From the NCBI GenBank assembly GCA_031002005.1, contig CM061920.1, forward strand, positions 47,718,610 through 47,782,609: 64,000 nt of DNA. The letters are read 5' to 3'. Source of the DNA: Vandiemenella viatica (Eukaryota; Arthropoda; Insecta; Orthoptera; Morabidae). Under the pieces are notes generated by a model. It saw only the letters and a program-made list of their open reading frames with translations. It made no database searches and was not told the origin of the DNA. Positions within the stretch are counted from its first letter, which is position 1. Every line of letters starts with the position of its first letter. Below, in pieces: positions 23,066-33,830 of this stretch. The translations under genes were made by a program, and so were the position numbers.

Positions 23066-23300
23066 CAGTTGCTGAACACTGTCTTGAGACACGGCATAAT
23101 ATTAAATATGAGGACACCGAGGTTCTGAGAAACACATCACACTTCTGGGACTGTGTGTACAAGGAAGCCATCGAGATCCGGCTACGGAGTAACCTCATAA
23201 ACAAAGACAACGGGTTCCAACTAAGCCAGGCTTGGCACCCAGCACTGAAGCTGCTCCGCAAACCCCAGAGCCGAGGCACTGTGCGCGGCGGAGGTGGCAC
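23066..23300 (+). pseudogene. C-terminal GIY-YIG fragment of a second PLE family
   Basis: Frame reads AEHCLETRHNIKYEDTEVL, YKEAIEIRLRSNLINKDNG, and FQLSQAWHPALKLLRKP. This is the carboxyl region of GIY-YIG nucleases of PLEs (AEH...GH.I, EAIEI with the catalytic-type Glu, W.P.L). The N-terminal GIY and YIG blocks are missing. It runs into the right arm. Confidence 0.75.
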
Positions 23301-23396
23301 AGAGACTGATGGACACTGCTCGACGCACGGTAACGCACCGCCCCAACCACCGCCATCGGAACGTCCCGGCGGGAGTGGGAGGGCGGGGTCGGAGGG

Positions 23397-23404
23397 TATA
23401 AATA
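23397..23404 (+). promoter_or_regulatory. TATA box, right arm (outward, rightward)
   Basis: GGGTATAAATATCG in a GC-rich setting, ~70 bases upstream of the hairpin at 23475. A plausible Pol II core promoter inside the PLE repeat; start site not determined. Confidence 0.5.
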
Positions 23405-23474
23405 TCGATGCGCGCAGAGCAATCCAGCAGTCGCGTCCTGGACTGCGTTCCTCACGCCGACCACTGGACGCTAC

Positions 23475-23505
23475 CTGAAGATGATGGCACGGTACGCCAT
23501 CGAAA
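23475..23505 (+). ncRNA. Hammerhead-like hairpin in the right arm
   Basis: CTGAAGA (23475-23481) matches the hammerhead core CUGANGA. One base, then stem GATGGC/GCCATC with a seven-base loop, then GAAA (23502-23505). PLE terminal repeats are known to carry small hammerhead variants with a very short stem III. Here the bases after GAAA (ATTCGTAC) do not form the ideal ACGU-C, so activity is doubtful. Confidence 0.5.
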
Positions 23506-23734
23506 ATTCGTACATCTACGACCAAATGACCCGGCTGCACGCCCGAGAGATCTTCAAACATCAGATCTGCCGGGAAAACTTATGATTACACAAATAAAAG
23601 AGATCTAACTAATGCATGGTGATCTCAGCATCTAAACAGATTGTAATAAGAAATTTAGAATAAAAGTCTGATTTAACTGAAAGATATAATTATTAAAAAT
23701 CATACGACTTTTAAATAAATTAAAAGGAAAGGGC

Positions 23735-23838
23735 AAATTACTCATTACTCACCAAGGTTGAAGGCTGCGATGGGTGAAGAACATGTATTACGAACACAAG
23801 AATACACAATATTTCATTTATACACCTTATTCATGTTG
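23735..23838 (-). repeat. PLE terminal module, copy 7 (leftward)
   Basis: Minus strand core ATGAATA-A-GG...ATGAAATATTG (A of the core at 23834), TTGTGTTCGTAATACATG, GCAGCCTTCAACCTTGGTGAG, tail ending CCCTTTCC. Outer end of the inverted arm. Confidence 0.8.
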
Positions 23839-24187
23839 CAGGGAGTTAGTTATGTGGTTCAGGAGGTGAGCACACGCCGCAGTTTAACACATTACTAAGT
23901 GCATTATCGATATGCTGGGAGAGACTGAGATGTCATAGATAAGTATATATATCACAGATGGTGATAGAATTAGTAATATACTAAAAGGCTACAGAATGTT
24001 GAAAAAAAATGTAAAAAATGTAACTATTTGAATGATAATACTAATAATAATGAGTGAAGTGTCAAAGAAAGGAATTTTATCAGTGTTTGAGGCCAGGTGG
24101 GTGTCTGGTATCTAGGTAATTTGGTATGCAAGTTCCCATCTCCGAAGTTCTGAGGCGGCAGTGGTTTCGGGGAAAACTCTGATTGCC

Positions 24188-25045
24188 TACATTTTGACAG
24201 TTGCCACCCACTCCACACCAAACATTCCGTCCCCTACAGCCTGGCTATCTATGGCAGACATATCTATTCTGATGCTGAATCCCTTTCCCAGTACTCCAAG
24301 AACCTATCATAAGCCCTTATTTCCCGCACTTACCCAGCAGATCCTGTACATAAACAAATCACCCATGCAATCACCACTCCTGCCCGGCACCTCCAAAATC
24401 CAACCTTAGCCCTGTCTTTTTCACCCAGTTCTCACCTGGTCTCGAATCCATCAATCGAATCCTACAACAGGGTCATGACTTCCTTCGCTCCTTTCCAGAA
24501 ATGTGCACTCTCCTGCCAAAATTATGCCAACTGCTCCTCGTACATGTTTCAGCAGACCACCCAACCTCAAAAACATCTTGGTTCACAAATAACCTACATC
24601 AGACCCTCCAAAAATACCATATAGATCTAATCCTTGTAAAGACCTAGCTGCGAAACCTGCAACATGCATTCTCCCACTACTACGTATTGCAACCCTATTG
24701 CAGGGGAAGCCTTCCCGATCACTGGACATACCACATGCTCCACAACACACATAATATACCAGCTAAATTGCCACCATTGCACCAGTTGTTGTATAGGCCT
24801 GACTAAACAACAACTTTTGGCCAGAATGAATGGCCACAGACAAATAGTCCAAACCAACAATTTATATCTTCCAATACCAGAACATGCTAACTACCACAAT
24901 TCTAACAACCTCAATGACTGTTACACCATGAGAGCAATCAGAGATTTCCCCGAAACCACAGCCGCCCCAGAACTTTGGAGATGGGAACGTGCATACCAAA
25001 TTACCTAGGTACCAGATACCCACCTGGTCTCAAACACTGATAAAA
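24188..25045 (+). pseudogene. Penelope-like element fragment D (RT end plus GIY-YIG endonuclease)
   Basis: Begins within the RT (ILTVATHSTPNIP..., out of frame) and passes through the linker near 24440-24660. The nuclease is in the frame 24664-25008: MHSPTTTYCNPIAGEAF, IIYQLNCHHC, CCIGLTKQQLLARMNGHRQ (the YIG block reads CIG), ELWRWERAYQ. Stops and shifts upstream make it inactive. Confidence 0.8.
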
Positions 25046-25303
25046 TTCCTTTCTTTGACACATCACTCATTAATATTAGTATTATCATTTAACTGGTTAC
25101 ATTTTTTTTCAATTTTTTTTGTCTAATTTTTTTGTTTCAATATTCCGTACCCTTTTGGTGTATTACTAATTCTATCACCTTCTGCATACACATATTTGTA
25201 TGTAATATCTCAGTCTCTCCAAATATATCAATAATTCACTTAGTCATGTGTTAAACTTTGGCATGTGCACACTTCCCAAACCACATCACTCACTTCCTAC
25301 AGC

Positions 25304-25425
25304 ATGAATAAGGTGTAAAACCGAAATATTGTTCATTTTTGTGTTCGTGATATATGTTCTTCACCCATCGCAGCCTTCATCTTTGGTGAGTGATGAGTCA
25401 TTTTCCCTTTCCTTCCCTTCCTTGT
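25304..25425 (+). repeat. PLE terminal module, copy 8
   Basis: Core ATGAATA-A-GG TGTAAAA CC-GAAA-TATT from 25304, TTTTTGTGTTCGTGATATA, CATCTTTGGTGAGTGATG with donor-like sequence, tail TTTTCCCTTTCC. The best preserved A-U type core. Confidence 0.85.
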
Positions 25426-25440
25426 AATTTATATTGCGTA

Positions 25441-26077
25441 AAGCCGTATGCTTTTTCCTTAGTTTAACAACTTTTAAATAGTAATGCTCAAATAACATAA
25501 GTTTTGGCTCTAAAGAAAGGGAATTTTATCTAAAACAAATAAATTATAACAGATAAACATGTAATGGTAGTTTGTATAGTGGAAAGGAGAATTTTAGATG
25601 TCACACCATAGGGAGGGGAGTTCGGTGAGATTTTTATTTAGAGAGCTTTCGAAGAGGGTTTTGCTAATTAGAAGAAAGGGCTTAAAATTTCAGTAAGAAC
25701 AGTGAAAGTTCTGTGAAAGGAAATGGGAGATATTTAATTTTGAAATATTTTGGGGTGCTTCATGACTTTCATTTGAATGAATGAATAGTGTGGTCATTGC
25801 AAATTTATCTTTTTCAGTTAATTTTAAAAGTTCATATTGGTCTGATAAACATTCATATTCAAGTTCATATTGACTTCCAGATATCAGCAGAAACTCCAAC
25901 TTTTCCATACAAACTCAGTGAAAATAATTTTCTGCTGAAAACAGTAGACTATTTAATCATTATTGCTCCTTATAGTGATAACTGACCAGTAGTAGAATTT
26001 TAAGGAAGGTTTCGATCGTCTTGAGGCCAAAATTTTGCAAACACAACTAATCAGCACCAGAAGTATCAATGGCAAAG
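25441..26077. other. Intron sequence, nothing recognised
   Basis: AT-rich. A 72-codon minus frame (25690-25908) has no recognisable motif. Confidence 0.5.
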
Positions 26078-27200
26078 ACAATGAAGAGCCATAGAAACTG
26101 GTATAGGGATGTGTTTGCAAACACAGAGATATGTAAACACTCAGAGTACGGCGCTGCAGTTGGCAACGCCTATATAAGACAACAGGTGTCTGGCACAGGC
26201 GTTAGATTGGTTACTGCTCCTACAAAGGCAGGTTATCACTATTTAAATGAGTTTGAACGTGGTATTATAGTAGGAGCACGAGAGATGGGACACAGAAGCT
26301 CCGAGGTAGCGATGAGGTTGGGATTTTCCCGTACGATCATTTCACGAGTGCACCGTGAATATCCGAATCTGGTGAAACATCAAATCTCCAACATGAGTGC
26401 AGCTGGAAAAGGACCCTGCAAGAACGGGACCAACAACAACAGAAGAGAATCGTTCAACGTGCCAGAAGTGCAACCCTTCTGAAAATTGCTACGGATTTCA
26501 ATGCTGGGCCATCAACAAATGTCAGCGTGCGAACCATTAAATGAAACATCATCAATATAGGCTTTCAGAGCAGAAGGCCCATTCGTTTACCCTCGCTGAG
26601 TGCACAACACAAAGCTCTATGCCTCGCCTGGGCCCGTCAACAGCGACATTGGACTGTTGTTGATTGGAAACATGTTGCCTGGTCTGACGAGTTTCGTTTC
26701 CAATTGTGTTGAGCGGATAGACATGTACGGATATGGAGACAACCTCATGAATTCATGGAACATGCATGTCAGCAGGGGACTGTTCAAGCTGGTGAAGGCT
26801 CTGGCATCCTGGCTGATCACCTGAATCCATTCATGTCCACTGTGCATTCAGACGGACTTGGGCAATTCCAGCAGGATAATGCGACACCCCACACTTCCAG
26901 AATTGCTACTGAGTGGCTCCAGGAACACTCTGAGTTTAAACACCACCGCTGGCCACCAAATTCCCCAGACATGAACATTATTGAACATATGTGTCTTGCA
27001 ATGTGCCGCTCAGAAGAGATCTCCACCCCCTAGTACTCTTACAGATTTATGGACAGCACAGAAGAAAGCTTGATGTCAATTCCCTCCAGCACCACTTCAG
27101 ACATTAGTCGAGTCCATGCCACATTGTGTTGTGGCCCTTCTGCGTGCTCGCTGGGGCCCTACATTAGGCAGGTGTACCAGTTTCTTTGGCTCTTCAGTGT
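26078..27200 (+). mobile_element. Tc1-like DNA transposon with decayed transposase
   Basis: Terminal repeats: AATGAAGAGCCATAGAAACT at the left and the reverse complement of ACTGAAGAGCCAAAGAAACT at the right. The transposase is broken by frameshifts and a stop. Readable blocks are LNEFERGIIVGAREMGH and MRLGFSRTIISRVHREY (helix-turn-helix, 26245-26365), AWSDEFRFQL (about 26670-26705, Asp), GQFQQDNATPHTSRIATEWL (about 26860-26920, Asp) and PPNSPDMNIIEHMC (about 26950-26995, Glu). This fits a DD34E Tc1 enzyme. It lies in the exon 4-5 intron. Confidence 0.88.
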
Positions 27201-27810
27201 ATATGACACCTCGATTATAGTTAGTCATAACACCCCAATGACAAACTGAATAGCTCAATTATATTCTAGTGCAGAGGAAGTGTTGTTACAATGTTCCTAG
27301 TGTGTTCATGTCTTATTCCTGTGTCGAAACTGTCCTGAATTTATGTGTAATGAGTAGTGGTTTGCTCCCCTAACATAATTTTTAAGCTATATATATTAAA
27401 GAAATGTTTCTTGTACATGTGAATCAGGAGCCAACACACATATGATTACAAGTGTCGATACAGAACTACATATTAATAATGCAAAATTCTTGCTCATAAT
27501 ATATAAAAAATGAAAATGGTTAATTTTATTCAAGGAGTGGATATTAAATACAAAAACTAGCAGAAAAATATGGTTAATGCAAACATAGAAAAGGACATGA
27601 AATCACTTCAGGAAGGTAATACTTTTATTAACAAGTGCCAAAAATATACATACAAGCATTCTTTTTTAACTTGGAATAATACTGTCATTGCAGACAAAGC
27701 ACTATATATCCTGCCATTTAATGGTGACTATTTACACTAATGATATTTCTGTATAATTTGTCTAAATAATGTATTAAATTCAAAATAAAAGAAGTAAACA
27801 ACCAACTTAC
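27201..27810. other. Intron sequence, nothing recognised
   Basis: AT-rich, no open frame of note. Ends at the donor of exon 4 (minus strand). Confidence 0.5.
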
Positions 27811-27948
27811 TTGGTAGATAGCATCTCCCTCACGACAGCCAATATAAATGATGTCTGGGCAGCAAGTGTCATTCAGGGTGCGCAGTTCATAGGCTGCATG
27901 CTCATCTGTTGTATTATGCTCCTCACATTTCAGTGATACTGCATCAAT
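27811..27948 (-). CDS. Hemocytin/hemolectin-like gene, exon 4: VWC-like module (second triplet, first exon)
   Basis: 138-base exon, phase 0 at both ends, acceptor AATAGCTCCAG and donor GTAAGT. The 46 residues include LKCEEHNTTDEH and TLNDTCCPDIIYIGCREGD, ending IYQ. The last part is homologous to the end of exon 1 (RCCPEFIKVACREGDQIYN). N-T-T and N-D-T are possible N-glycosylation sites. It is shorter than exon 1 at its front. Confidence 0.8.
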
Positions 27949-28059
27949 CTGGAGCTATTGCCAAACACTTACATATTATTTTTAGAATTAAAAAAAAAAA
28001 AAAGATAACAAGCTAAAGATATAATATGATGCCTTTCTGAAGAAACTCAAAGACCAGTC

Positions 28060-28250
28060 CAGCAAATGCCTGGCAGTTTAGTGGTTAAGGTTATTTCTCT
28101 GAAAATTCAGGGTGTCCGGTTCAAATTCCATGAGATCCAGGAGTTTTAATCATGCGAGGTATTCCAGGATGATCTATGTTTTGGATTTCACATCAAACTG
28201 TTAGGTCCTGGAATGTAGTAAAGCTTTTGGGCCACATATAAAACGAAAGA
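28060..28250 (+). repeat. tRNA-derived SINE
   Basis: TGGCAGTTTAGTGGTTAAGG resembles a Pol III box A region. GTCCGGTTCAAATTCCATGA about 30 bases later is a good box B (GGTTCRANNCC). A non-tRNA body follows. It sits in the short exon 3-4 intron. Confidence 0.65.
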
Positions 28251-28259
28251 GTTTTCTTT

Positions 28260-29600
28260 GTATCACATTTTAGAATAGAGCTAAGGAAAGTTACTTTTAT
28301 TGATAATAATATCAGAGATTATGGGGGAGAATACAAATATCATTAACCATGGCGAAATATCTAGAAAAAAATTTATTACGAAAAATGGTTGAGATTTTGG
28401 TACCATACATAAGCAGTGAAAACTGATAACATAAAGGAAACAGTGTTATTGCTGTTAAATTCAGAGGGAAGAGTTACAAAATAATGTTTAAAAGTGTAAA
28501 ATAATGTTAAATATAAAGTTACAAGAGAAAATAATAAGTATAAATAAGGGTTTTGAATATTTAAAATAATTGGAAGCTTATGGTAGAAACAAAAAAATGT
28601 ACATAATTAATAAATAAGCAGTTAAAGTAAGTATAGAAGAGTATAAATCAATAGGAGAATGTAATTAAAATTAATACTACAGTGTTTTGATGGATTTCAA
28701 ATGGTTTAAAGGAGAAAAAAAGAACTAATATAAAGAATAACTAATTAGTTATTAAAGAAAAAAATATTTTTTAAATATTAGAAAATTATTATTTTAAAGT
28801 CTTAGAAACAGTTAAACAACAACTATATTTCAGTCAGATCAATAAATTTACCTAATGCTTATGAATTTCAAAACTTAATTTCCTTTGGAATTTAAAATAT
28901 TTATACTATGAAATCATAATGTGAATAACAATAACAGGTTTTATAATTCATTATTGTTGTTATTATAAGTTGTTATTTTTATGTAGTAATGATAGTCCTT
29001 CTACTCCATTCAAGAATATGAGCAAATTAATTAATTGTATTCAATATGACTTTTGCAAAATTCAGTTGTAAAAATTAATGGTTATTGTTATTGTCTTTAT
29101 TTGTCTTTGGAACATATAATTGTTTTTACTATGATTGTAACTCATATTGTATATATGTGCATTAACCATGACATGTTTCACATCCCACAGGTCCTTCTTC
29201 AGCAGGGATCCATGAAACAAGATTGATAAATAAATAGTAATTAAATAACAAACTGGAATACTTTAAATGGAACAGATCCTACAATATGAGGTAATACAGT
29301 AACCTCAACAATCAAAGTTCAAACTACTTTTAATTAGATAAAATGTATAAGAAATGAGAATTATTAAATAATATATTCTCCAATGTTTACCTATACTGCA
29401 GTGTTCTTAGTAAACCAGTCAATGAGCCTTCAATAATTTGTAAATTAATAAAATTTGTGATAAACAAATGAGACTATCTTAAAATAATGACACAAATACA
29501 AAACTATTATTTTTAATGGTATATATAAATAATTCTTCTCGGCAATTAAAAAAACTTAACAATTTGGTGGACATTTTAAAGATTTTATGGTAATTTAGTA
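28260..29600. other. Very AT-rich intron sequence
   Basis: No coding signal. Holds at 29206-29236 a 31-base string identical to 2201-2231, preceded by CATGTTTCACATCCCACAGG, which may mark the end of an unclassified retroelement. Confidence 0.5.
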
Positions 29601-29609
29601 TACAAGAAA

Positions 29610-30146
29610 TTGAAGGTTTATGAGCAGCTCTGATTGCTCTCACAGAAACCACCACCGCCTCAGAACTTTAGAGATGGGAACTTGCATACCAAAATATCCT
29701 AGATACCAGACATCCACCCAGCCTTAACAACCGATAAAATTCTTTTCTTTCACACATCTTTCATTATTATCAGTATTAGCATTATTGTTATTTAACTAAT
29801 TACATTTTTTTTCAAAATTTATCTGTCTATATTTATTTCCCTAATTATTGTTTTCATCTCTACATTCCATACCTTTTTGGTGTATTACTACTTCTATCAT
29901 CTTCTGCAATATACATATTTATATATAACATCTCAGTCACACCGCCATATTGATAATCTGCTCAGTCATATAGGATACATCGGTGTGTGTACACCTCCCA
30001 AGCCACATTACTCATTCTCTTTATCATGAAGAAGGTTTAAGACTGAAATATTGTGAATTTTGTGTTTGTGATATATGTTCTTCTCCCGTTGCTGCCTTCA
30101 ACTTTGGTGAGCGATGAGTCATTTTCCCTTTCCTTGTAATTTATAG
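29610..30146 (+). mobile_element. PLE 3' end fragment with terminal module 9
   Basis: Starts within the last ~40 codons of the nuclease (TTTASEL, RWELAYQNILDTRHPPS with stops) and continues through a 3' UTR closely like those at 25045-25300 and 45715-45980. It ends in a terminal module: core ATGAAGA-A-GG...CTGAAATATT from 30026, CCTTCAACTTTGGTGAGCG, TTTTCCCTTTCC. A short 5'-truncated copy in the exon 3-4 intron. Confidence 0.8.
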
Positions 30147-30739
30147 ATCTTCATTTAAAAATGATGGAACTTTTAGTACTGTATTGTTCCATTAATATCA
30201 TTTCAGAACTATTAAAATCTAGAGTTACAACTATGCATCAAACACTTTTGAAGTCTTATATTGCTAGCAATAATTAACCATTTTGTTTCACAAAGTAATT
30301 CAATATTAAATATTTTTCCTCAGCATAGTAGTTAAATACACATTTAAGATTACTAATGATAGAAAAAATTAACTGTTCTGATTTTTTAAATGATAATTTC
30401 ATTATATCTGAAGTTTGTTTCCCAGATGTTTACATAGCCTAGTCCAATGCCACAGGAAATAAAAATATAATGACAAATACAGATAGTTCCATTTTACATG
30501 CTGCTAAAGGTACAGGAACTTCTCTAGAACATTGAACATAATGGTAAAAGGAAAGCAATTACCCAATACCCTTCAATCCAGTACTTGGATCTGATTGTGA
30601 ATATAGCAGGCTAACATTATGGAGGTGATTAAGGATGTCAGTGTAATCTATCTGTCTCCAGTGAATGACTTGAACTCACTTCATGAGCTCAAATGGCACA
30701 GATTTCAGTAAGATTATGATTACTTACAATAATACTCAC
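30147..30739. other. Intron sequence, nothing recognised
   Basis: AT-rich; ends at the donor of exon 3. Confidence 0.5.
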
Positions 30740-30898
30740 CGTTCCATTGAGTTGAAGGCAGTAGTAGGTGGTACAGTGGTCATCTGATGACCAGCTGGAA
30801 CCCTGAGGCTGTAGTTGTCCTCCAAATAAGCAACCCAACTGATGACATTCTCCACAGCACTCACCGCTCTCAGATGATGCTGGTTTATAGCCCCAGCC
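30740..30898 (-). CDS. Hemocytin/hemolectin-like gene, exon 3: VWC-like module (first triplet, third exon)
   Basis: 159-base exon, phase 0 on both sides, donor GTGAGT. The 53 residues start GWGYKPASSESGECCGEC and continue HQLGCLFGG, then SSWSSDDHCTTYYC, with six cysteines; homologous to exon 6. The acceptor (ATGATGTTGCAACAG) has a poor pyrimidine tract. A solo LTR begins only 31 bases upstream of the exon, so splicing here may be inefficient. Confidence 0.82.
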
Positions 30899-30929
30899 CT
30901 GTTGCAACATCATGATCACACTTATAAGT

Positions 30930-33273
30930 TGTAAGGTATCCCTCATTCTATTTTTAATATTCTGTTAAATCCGGCCAAGTTTGAGGTTAACTTCAGTACA
31001 CGATACCACAGTTAAAATCGAGATAACAACACTTTGAGTACAGGAAAGTGAATATATAGCACATAGCCAACATAAATAAACTATAAACTGCAATAAATCA
31101 ATGATATTTCAGCAGGAAATAAGTTATCCCACATAAAAGTAAACTTTCAATAACAGATCCTAACATTGGTTAGCAAGATATTCTAGACGGATTTAAAAGA
31201 AGTAAATGTTGAACAATAGTAAATAGAGTGCTTAAATAAACCTTTTTATCATTATTATTAAACATTATTCTGGAGATAAACAAAGAATTTCAATATAAAT
31301 CAAACCTAACCATAAATTTTGGCATATACCAGATTTCGGTATTTCTGAGGAGATTTTCATACAGTAAAGATTGTAAAGAGCTAATAATAGCCAGGCCTCA
31401 ACCTACAATAACCATAACATCACAGTAATATGTAGTTCAGTGAGATTTAAAGCAGTCTGTAAAAGTATGTAATTAAACTGCAATAAGCTATTTCTATAAA
31501 CGATTTGAGACCTTTTGAATAGTTTCAGGACTTAAAAAGTAGGTAAAGGCATAGTAAATAATCTAATCTTTCAGTTTTAACAAGTTTCAAGTAGTTGTAA
31601 TCTGTAAAATATGAAATATTAGTGAAAACCGGGAGCCGGTAAATAGGAGAAATTTTCGAGCCTTTCAGAATTAATTCCAATAAAGCAAAACCATTTCAAA
31701 AGCGCTAAGAACATGTAAATGCCAGTAAACACACATAAGTAATTCTCTATAACCATCAAAAGACATTTTACTGACCTTCTGTCTGTTAATCCAATTGAGA
31801 AGTAACTTGCCATAGGCACCGTACATAAAATACGCTTTTTCACTGATTTTAAACACTGCCATCCAACATAAAGTAACTAATAAATTAAAACAGGCCTAAA
31901 GAGAATCAAATTCATCTAAACCTGATAGTTTCCAACCGTTTAAGTATTTTTAAATGATATCTGAACACATAAAATAAATCACTCAACTTTAACACTTTTT
32001 CATTTAAAAGCCTACCAAGATTCCGGGATAAAAAGTAGTTCATCTTGAAGATCCATTCTTCTAGCTTTATACACATTAATTTCATGTCATTTAAAGCAAT
32101 AGAACCAATGTTAGTGAATTTCCTAAAACACTCTGTAATAGCACACGTGTAAATAAGTGAATAATTTATTGTCTCCGAGATATAGCACCTGCAGAGATGA
32201 AATAAACTTTAAAATACGCAGTTTAATTCAGGCTACACATTAGTAATTTTTCCGGCTTAATAATCCATATATCTTCAGAGTTACACATAAAAATACACAA
32301 TAATAAATCTGGCGCCAAGATGAAACCACTGTTTTTGCAATAACTCAATCATCTCATAACCGATTTAAATAAAGTTTACATTTTTGAGAGGCTAAAATCG
32401 GGGCCTATATTTTGAGCCTAATTTAGTGTTTGTAATTAAACCCGATTTAAAAAAAAGTTTTAAAATGCTGACCGTGGATGCAAACCCTCAAGGATGACCA
32501 TATTTGGTCATCTTATCAGACTTGAGAATTAAAGCTTAAATAAATTAAAACTTTGTATCAACCAATACACCCGTAAACCCCCATAACTTATTCAGTTTCA
32601 CATTTTAGATCAAACACTTAATAGGTAAGTTATTAAATTAAACACGAGGGAATGTGTAAGAATGCGTAGGCACTCAGCCGGAGCGCCACCTCACGTGAGG
32701 GAAAGCTATATAGGCGCGATAGACCGCGGAAGGATAAGCTCGGGTTTTCAGTCTTTCTTCAAACTTGTAAGAGAGAGGTCGCGTCGGGGACGCTGGGATG
32801 CAGTTGTAGGGGGGTGGAGGACTCTTGGCACTATGTTCAACAGCAGTCGCGTGTGACCGCAGCCATCTTAAAAATTTGGCACCTTCCATATACAGCATAA
32901 CAGTTTTCGATAATGTGACTTTATAATTTCGTTTTCATTTTTGGGGTTAGTGCGAGTTTTGCTCTGTTTCACAATCTGTGATTTTTGGTGAATGATTAAT
33001 ATCCGATTGCCTTTGCTAACTGTGAACTTTTGTATTTAACGTGAAATTTTCAAGAATATATGGCAGTTATTTGACTTTTGACTTTCATTTCTACAATAGT
33101 ACCTTTCTTACAGGAGGTTAAATCTGTAAGTGGCGACTGTGGTCATTTAACAGTTAGCATACCATTGGTTAAACACGGTAACATAACTTTTCAGGACTTA
33201 GAATATTTTGGAAGACTTTCGAGTTCAGGTGATGAAGCCGATACCAACCCTGTATCCCGCTTCGACCCTGACA
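30930..33273 (+). repeat. Long solo LTR, 2,344 bp (copy 2 of family L)
   Basis: Starts TGTAAGG and ends CCCTGACA. It is flanked by AAGT at 30926-30929 and 33274-33277. Internal blocks match the element at 37420-39462 in the same order, for example ACTTTTAACA...AAGCCTACCAAG versus ATCCTAGTAAGC, AAAAAGTAG and ACACATTAATTTCA. A GC-richer segment near 32650-32870, with CpGs, is the likely promoter region. Short open frames inside (32662-32856, 33078-33398) are not genes. Confidence 0.72.
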
Positions 33274-33277
33274 AAGT

Positions 33278-33830
33278 ATTCTCCACATTGTTTAAATCTG
33301 GTAAATTTTTATATTCATATTGTAAGAAGAAATATGAATATTTTAAATTCAAAAGCAAATATGGTATGTTTTATATAACTGTCCCATTTCTTGAATGAGT
33401 TCTGAGATACATTTACCGGTATTTGAAATCCATTTTTTTTTTAAACAAATTTTCAGTAGTTTATATCATAATTTTAATTTGAAGCGATGAGCTTTGTAGC
33501 ACATGTTTCAACATATGGAAAGGTCAACCACTAGGCAAATGGTTGGTGGGAGGTGGCAAGGAGTTAGTTACAATCTCAACTAGAATATAAATAAGCAGCT
33601 ATGAATTCCGAGACAATTCAGTATGGATCAATATTGTAGAAAGAAATTTTACCTTGGTCTGCTATAGATGAAATTAATAATGATAATAAAAAAGAAGCTC
33701 AATAATTATGTAAACAAGAAAGATATAGTTTAGATTAACGTTAAAACTCAGTGGCAGAGATAAAGATTTTTAGAAGAGTTTCATATAGATTTTTTTTTTT
33801 TCTGAATAAGGAAATACTTCAAAAAATTTG
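33278..33830. other. Intron sequence, nothing recognised
   Basis: AT-rich between the solo LTR and the capsid-like stretch; no open frame of note. Confidence 0.5.

Larger units (their letters stand above)
22685..23591 (+). mobile_element. Compact PLE insertion with 344-bp inverted arms and 13-bp target duplication
   Basis: The left arm (22686-23029) is the reverse complement of the right arm (23215-23558), about five differences in 344. A 185-bp spacer holds the end of a GIY-YIG protein. The right side has a further ~33-base tail (23559-23591) absent on the left. The whole is flanked by AAATAAAAGAGAT at 22672-22684 and 23592-23604. Arms are GC-rich, unlike the surroundings. Long open frames on both strands (up to 232 codons) come from this palindrome and are not separate genes. 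Confidence 0.85.
23715..25440 (+). mobile_element. PLE unit D with long inverted 3' arms
   Basis: The right part is a 5'-truncated PLE (24188-25045) with its 3' UTR and terminal module (25304-25425). The left part (about 23715-24187) is an inverted copy of the same 3' end: the last ~45 codons of the nuclease, the 3' UTR and the terminal module facing left. The switch is at 24187/24188, where the reversed GCAATCAGAGTTTTCCCCG joins TTGACAG of the RT end. Arms are clearly homologous but diverged, older than those at 22.7 kb. Confidence 0.8.

Noticed and set aside
22704..23561. Four overlapping open frames of 89-232 codons on both strands, proline- and glycine-rich
   Set aside because: They are the two arms of a palindrome read on both strands; only the short GIY-YIG C-terminal part in the spacer is protein-like.
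33108..33140. TTACAG|GAGG and TGTAAGTGG considered as the LTR end and start near 33113-33133
   Set aside because: No matching target duplication; the boundary at 33273 with AAGT fits both the duplication and alignment with the second copy.
32662..33398. Open frames at 32662-32856 and 33078-33398 as a small host gene with a TATA-like element
   Set aside because: They lie inside the 2.3-kb solo LTR bounded by AAGT duplications; no conserved motif.
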